A program made the translations under genes and the position numbers. From assembly GCF_014874065.1 (NCBI RefSeq), contig NZ_JADBEE010000001.1, forward strand, positions 2,046,001 through 2,110,000: a stretch of DNA of 64,000 nt, written 5' to 3'. Within the stretch, counting starts at the first letter, position 1; each line of letters begins with the position of its first letter. This document shows, piece after piece, positions 62,835 through 64,000 of the stretch. A model generated the notes under the pieces. It was given only the letters and a program-made list of their open reading frames with translations. It did not search any database and was not told the origin of the DNA. Source of the stretch: Nesterenkonia halotolerans. GTDB taxonomy: Bacteria; Actinomycetota; Actinomycetes; Actinomycetales; Micrococcaceae.

Positions 62835-63162
62835 TCAGCGATTCTTGGTGAGGCGTGTGCGGTAGGCCAGCGGGGACTCTCCGAGATGTTTCTTAAAGGC
62901 AGAGCTGAAGGCGCTCTCGGAGGAGTACCCCAGGGTGAACGCCAGTGCACCGATCCGCGTGTCGCGTGTGTGCAGCGCGCGTTGAGCGAGCAGCATGCGC
63001 CAGTCGATCAGGTAGGCCAGCGGTGAGGTGCCCACGGTGTCGCGAAAGCGCTGGGCGAAGGTGCTGCGGGACATCGACGAAGCGCGGGCCAGGTCTTCCA
63101 AGCTCCAGCTTTTCGCGGGCGCCGACTTCTCCGGCCCCTCGAAGAAGAACCCTCCAGGGGCA
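62835..63162 (-). pseudogene. AraC-family regulator, 5'-truncated remnant
   Basis: Only the C-terminal double HTH of an AraC/XylS regulator is present. The first HTH (WSLEDLARASSMSRSTFAQRFRDTVGTSPLAYL) and second (RIGALAFTLGYSSESAFSSAFKKHLGESPLAYRTRL) are intact up to the stop. The cupin sensor domain that precedes these in intact members is absent. The frame stays open upstream of 63163, but it there runs within the lipoprotein gene, in a different frame, and reads as low-complexity. No good start codon lies at the junction. It is probably a non-functional remnant, although a small protein from an internal TTG or ATG cannot be excluded. Confidence 0.75.
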
Positions 63163-63927
63163 TCAATGCGCGAGGTCCACGACCAACCGGACAGGGTCTT
63201 CGAGCACCTGCACTCGGAAGTCGCGCTGCTGGTCCACCCCGATGAAATACGTGCTTTGGGCTTCGAAGGGACTGAGCGCGTGGACGCCATAGACCAACTG
63301 GGACCGTGTATCGACACCCTCGATGGGTCCCGAAAGCACTGAATCGAAGTTGCTAGTAGGCAATCCCAATCCCGCTACGCCGATCGATATGAACGCCTCA
63401 CCGGGCACGTCGATGGGCTCCGCTAACTGGGGGTCGGTGGGAGAGTCAACATACTCGACCTGGTACCCCAATTCACTCGGGCCGTTGTGTTCGAAGACAA
63501 CTCGGTCATAACCCTCATGTTGACCAACCCGGACTTCCACCAGGTGCTGGATCTCAGCAGGGGCCCCGGGAGTTCCCGGGAATCCTTCCGTAGCAGTTGT
63601 CTCTCGAGAGAACTCAGAACGATCGACGTGATGGCTCTCCCCCTCTGCTTGAGATCCATCACTGGCCTCCTCGGCTGGAGAAGGTTCTTCCTCTGGTGCA
63701 GACGTCTCCTCCTGGGATGAGTCGTCGGCAGGGGCATCGGTTTCGGTGTCCTCAGGGGAGGGTTCCGGGGAGTTGGACTCCTCGGAGTTGGTTTCTTCTT
63801 CCACCGTGGAGGAGGGTGTAGCTGACGTCGAGATGGGTGCTGGATCCTCTTCGGGCGTGCCACAACTCGCGAGGGCGAGTGCGCCTGCGGCTATGGAAGC
63901 GGTGAGGAACGCGGGGCGGCGGGTCAT
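63163..63927 (-). CDS. AMIN-like domain lipoprotein
   Basis: A 254-residue secreted lipoprotein. The signal ends in the lipobox ALASC with Cys at about 22. A long acidic Ser/Pro/Glu-rich region (about 23-120) leads to an AMIN-like beta-sandwich (VEVRVGQHEGYDRVVFEH..GPSELGYQVEYVDSP and a final RLVVDLAH). AMIN-type domains bind envelope polymers. ATG 63927 has GGAGG 8 bases upstream. It lies at the truncated end of the AraC remnant; its own 3' end is intact. Confidence 0.85.
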   Translation of the reverse strand: MTRRPAFLTASIAAGALALASCGTPEEDPAPISTSATPSSTVEEETNSEESNSPEPSPEDTETDAPADDSSQEETSAPEEEPSPAEEASDGSQAEGESHHVDRSEFSRETTATEGFPGTPGAPAEIQHLVEVRVGQHEGYDRVVFEHNGPSELGYQVEYVDSPTDPQLAEPIDVPGEAFISIGVAGLGLPTSNFDSVLSGPIEGVDTRSQLVYGVHALSPFEAQSTYFIGVDQQRDFRVQVLEDPVRLVVDLAH

Positions 63928-64000
63928 CGGGGTGTCCTCCAGGGTGAGCCGAGGGGGTGGGTGTTTCCCCACGGTAACCAGGGCTGACTGGACAGGGGCA

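Overview
The window is high-GC DNA of an actinobacterium, most likely order Micrococcales and plausibly family Micrococcaceae. A moderately salt-adapted genus such as Nesterenkonia would fit the acidic extracytoplasmic proteins, but nothing here proves the genus. Supporting signs are strong G/C third-position use, many GTG starts (and one TTG), 4-base start/stop overlaps, CGNR and DUF2267 proteins, a DinB-type putative mycothiol transferase and a conserved type III PKS cluster. I see no rRNA, tRNA, CRISPR array, insertion sequence, integrase or origin. No gap between genes exceeds 300 bases.

Layout. 1-5 kb: the end of a membrane protein, a CGNR zinc-finger regulator, an SRPBCC protein, and a multi-span membrane protein translationally coupled to a phytoene-desaturase-like flavoenzyme. 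5-9 kb: a divergent LysE/ArgO exporter and LysG/ArgP regulator with a triple half-site operator, a luciferase-like monooxygenase, and the first copy of an unusual soluble-plus-membrane protein. 9-13 kb: a small export protein, a TetR/DHA2-MFS drug-efflux pair with two dyads, and a tandem pair of related membrane proteins. 13-15 kb: a His-rich membrane protein, a CopC protein and a YccF protein. 15-18 kb: ALDH and SDR genes either side of a strong palindrome, then rhodanese and Lrp. 18-22 kb: an Asp23-like protein, a small membrane protein, and a three-gene cassette (GT2, acyl-CoA dehydrogenase-like, PIG-L/methyltransferase fusion). 22-28 kb: a winged-helix regulator with its membrane partner, a PRISE-type reductase, and an ADH, OsmC, alpha/beta-hydrolase and TetR group. 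28-33 kb: CorA, an ABC-class ATPase coupled to the second copy of the soluble-plus-membrane protein, DUF2267 and DoxX.

33-38 kb: UbiA prenyltransferase, FAD monooxygenase, methyltransferase and type III PKS. This is the gene set of the Actinoplanes agq cluster for prenylated alkyl-methoxyhydroquinones. 38-43 kb: a complete dipeptide-type ABC importer. 43-45 kb: two alpha/beta hydrolases. 45-50 kb: a visibly lower-GC catabolic island (HisD-like dehydrogenase, LysR, APC permease) followed by an aldo/keto reductase. 50-55 kb: a Nat-type ABC exporter and a NarL-type two-component system. 55-60 kb: an MMPL transporter with MarR, PadR and an ABC1/UbiB kinase. 60-64 kb: SDR, aldo/keto reductase, cupin, a 5'-truncated AraC remnant and an AMIN-like lipoprotein.

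The dominant themes are envelope transport with adjacent one-component regulators, redox and xenobiotic enzymes, and two small biosynthetic clusters. Perfect inverted repeats are common and mostly act as bidirectional terminators between convergent genes or as operators between divergent ones. Candidates for undescribed biology are the GT2/ACAD/PIG-L-MT cassette, the duplicated soluble-plus-membrane protein coupled to an ABC-class ATPase, and the HisD/LysR/APC island.
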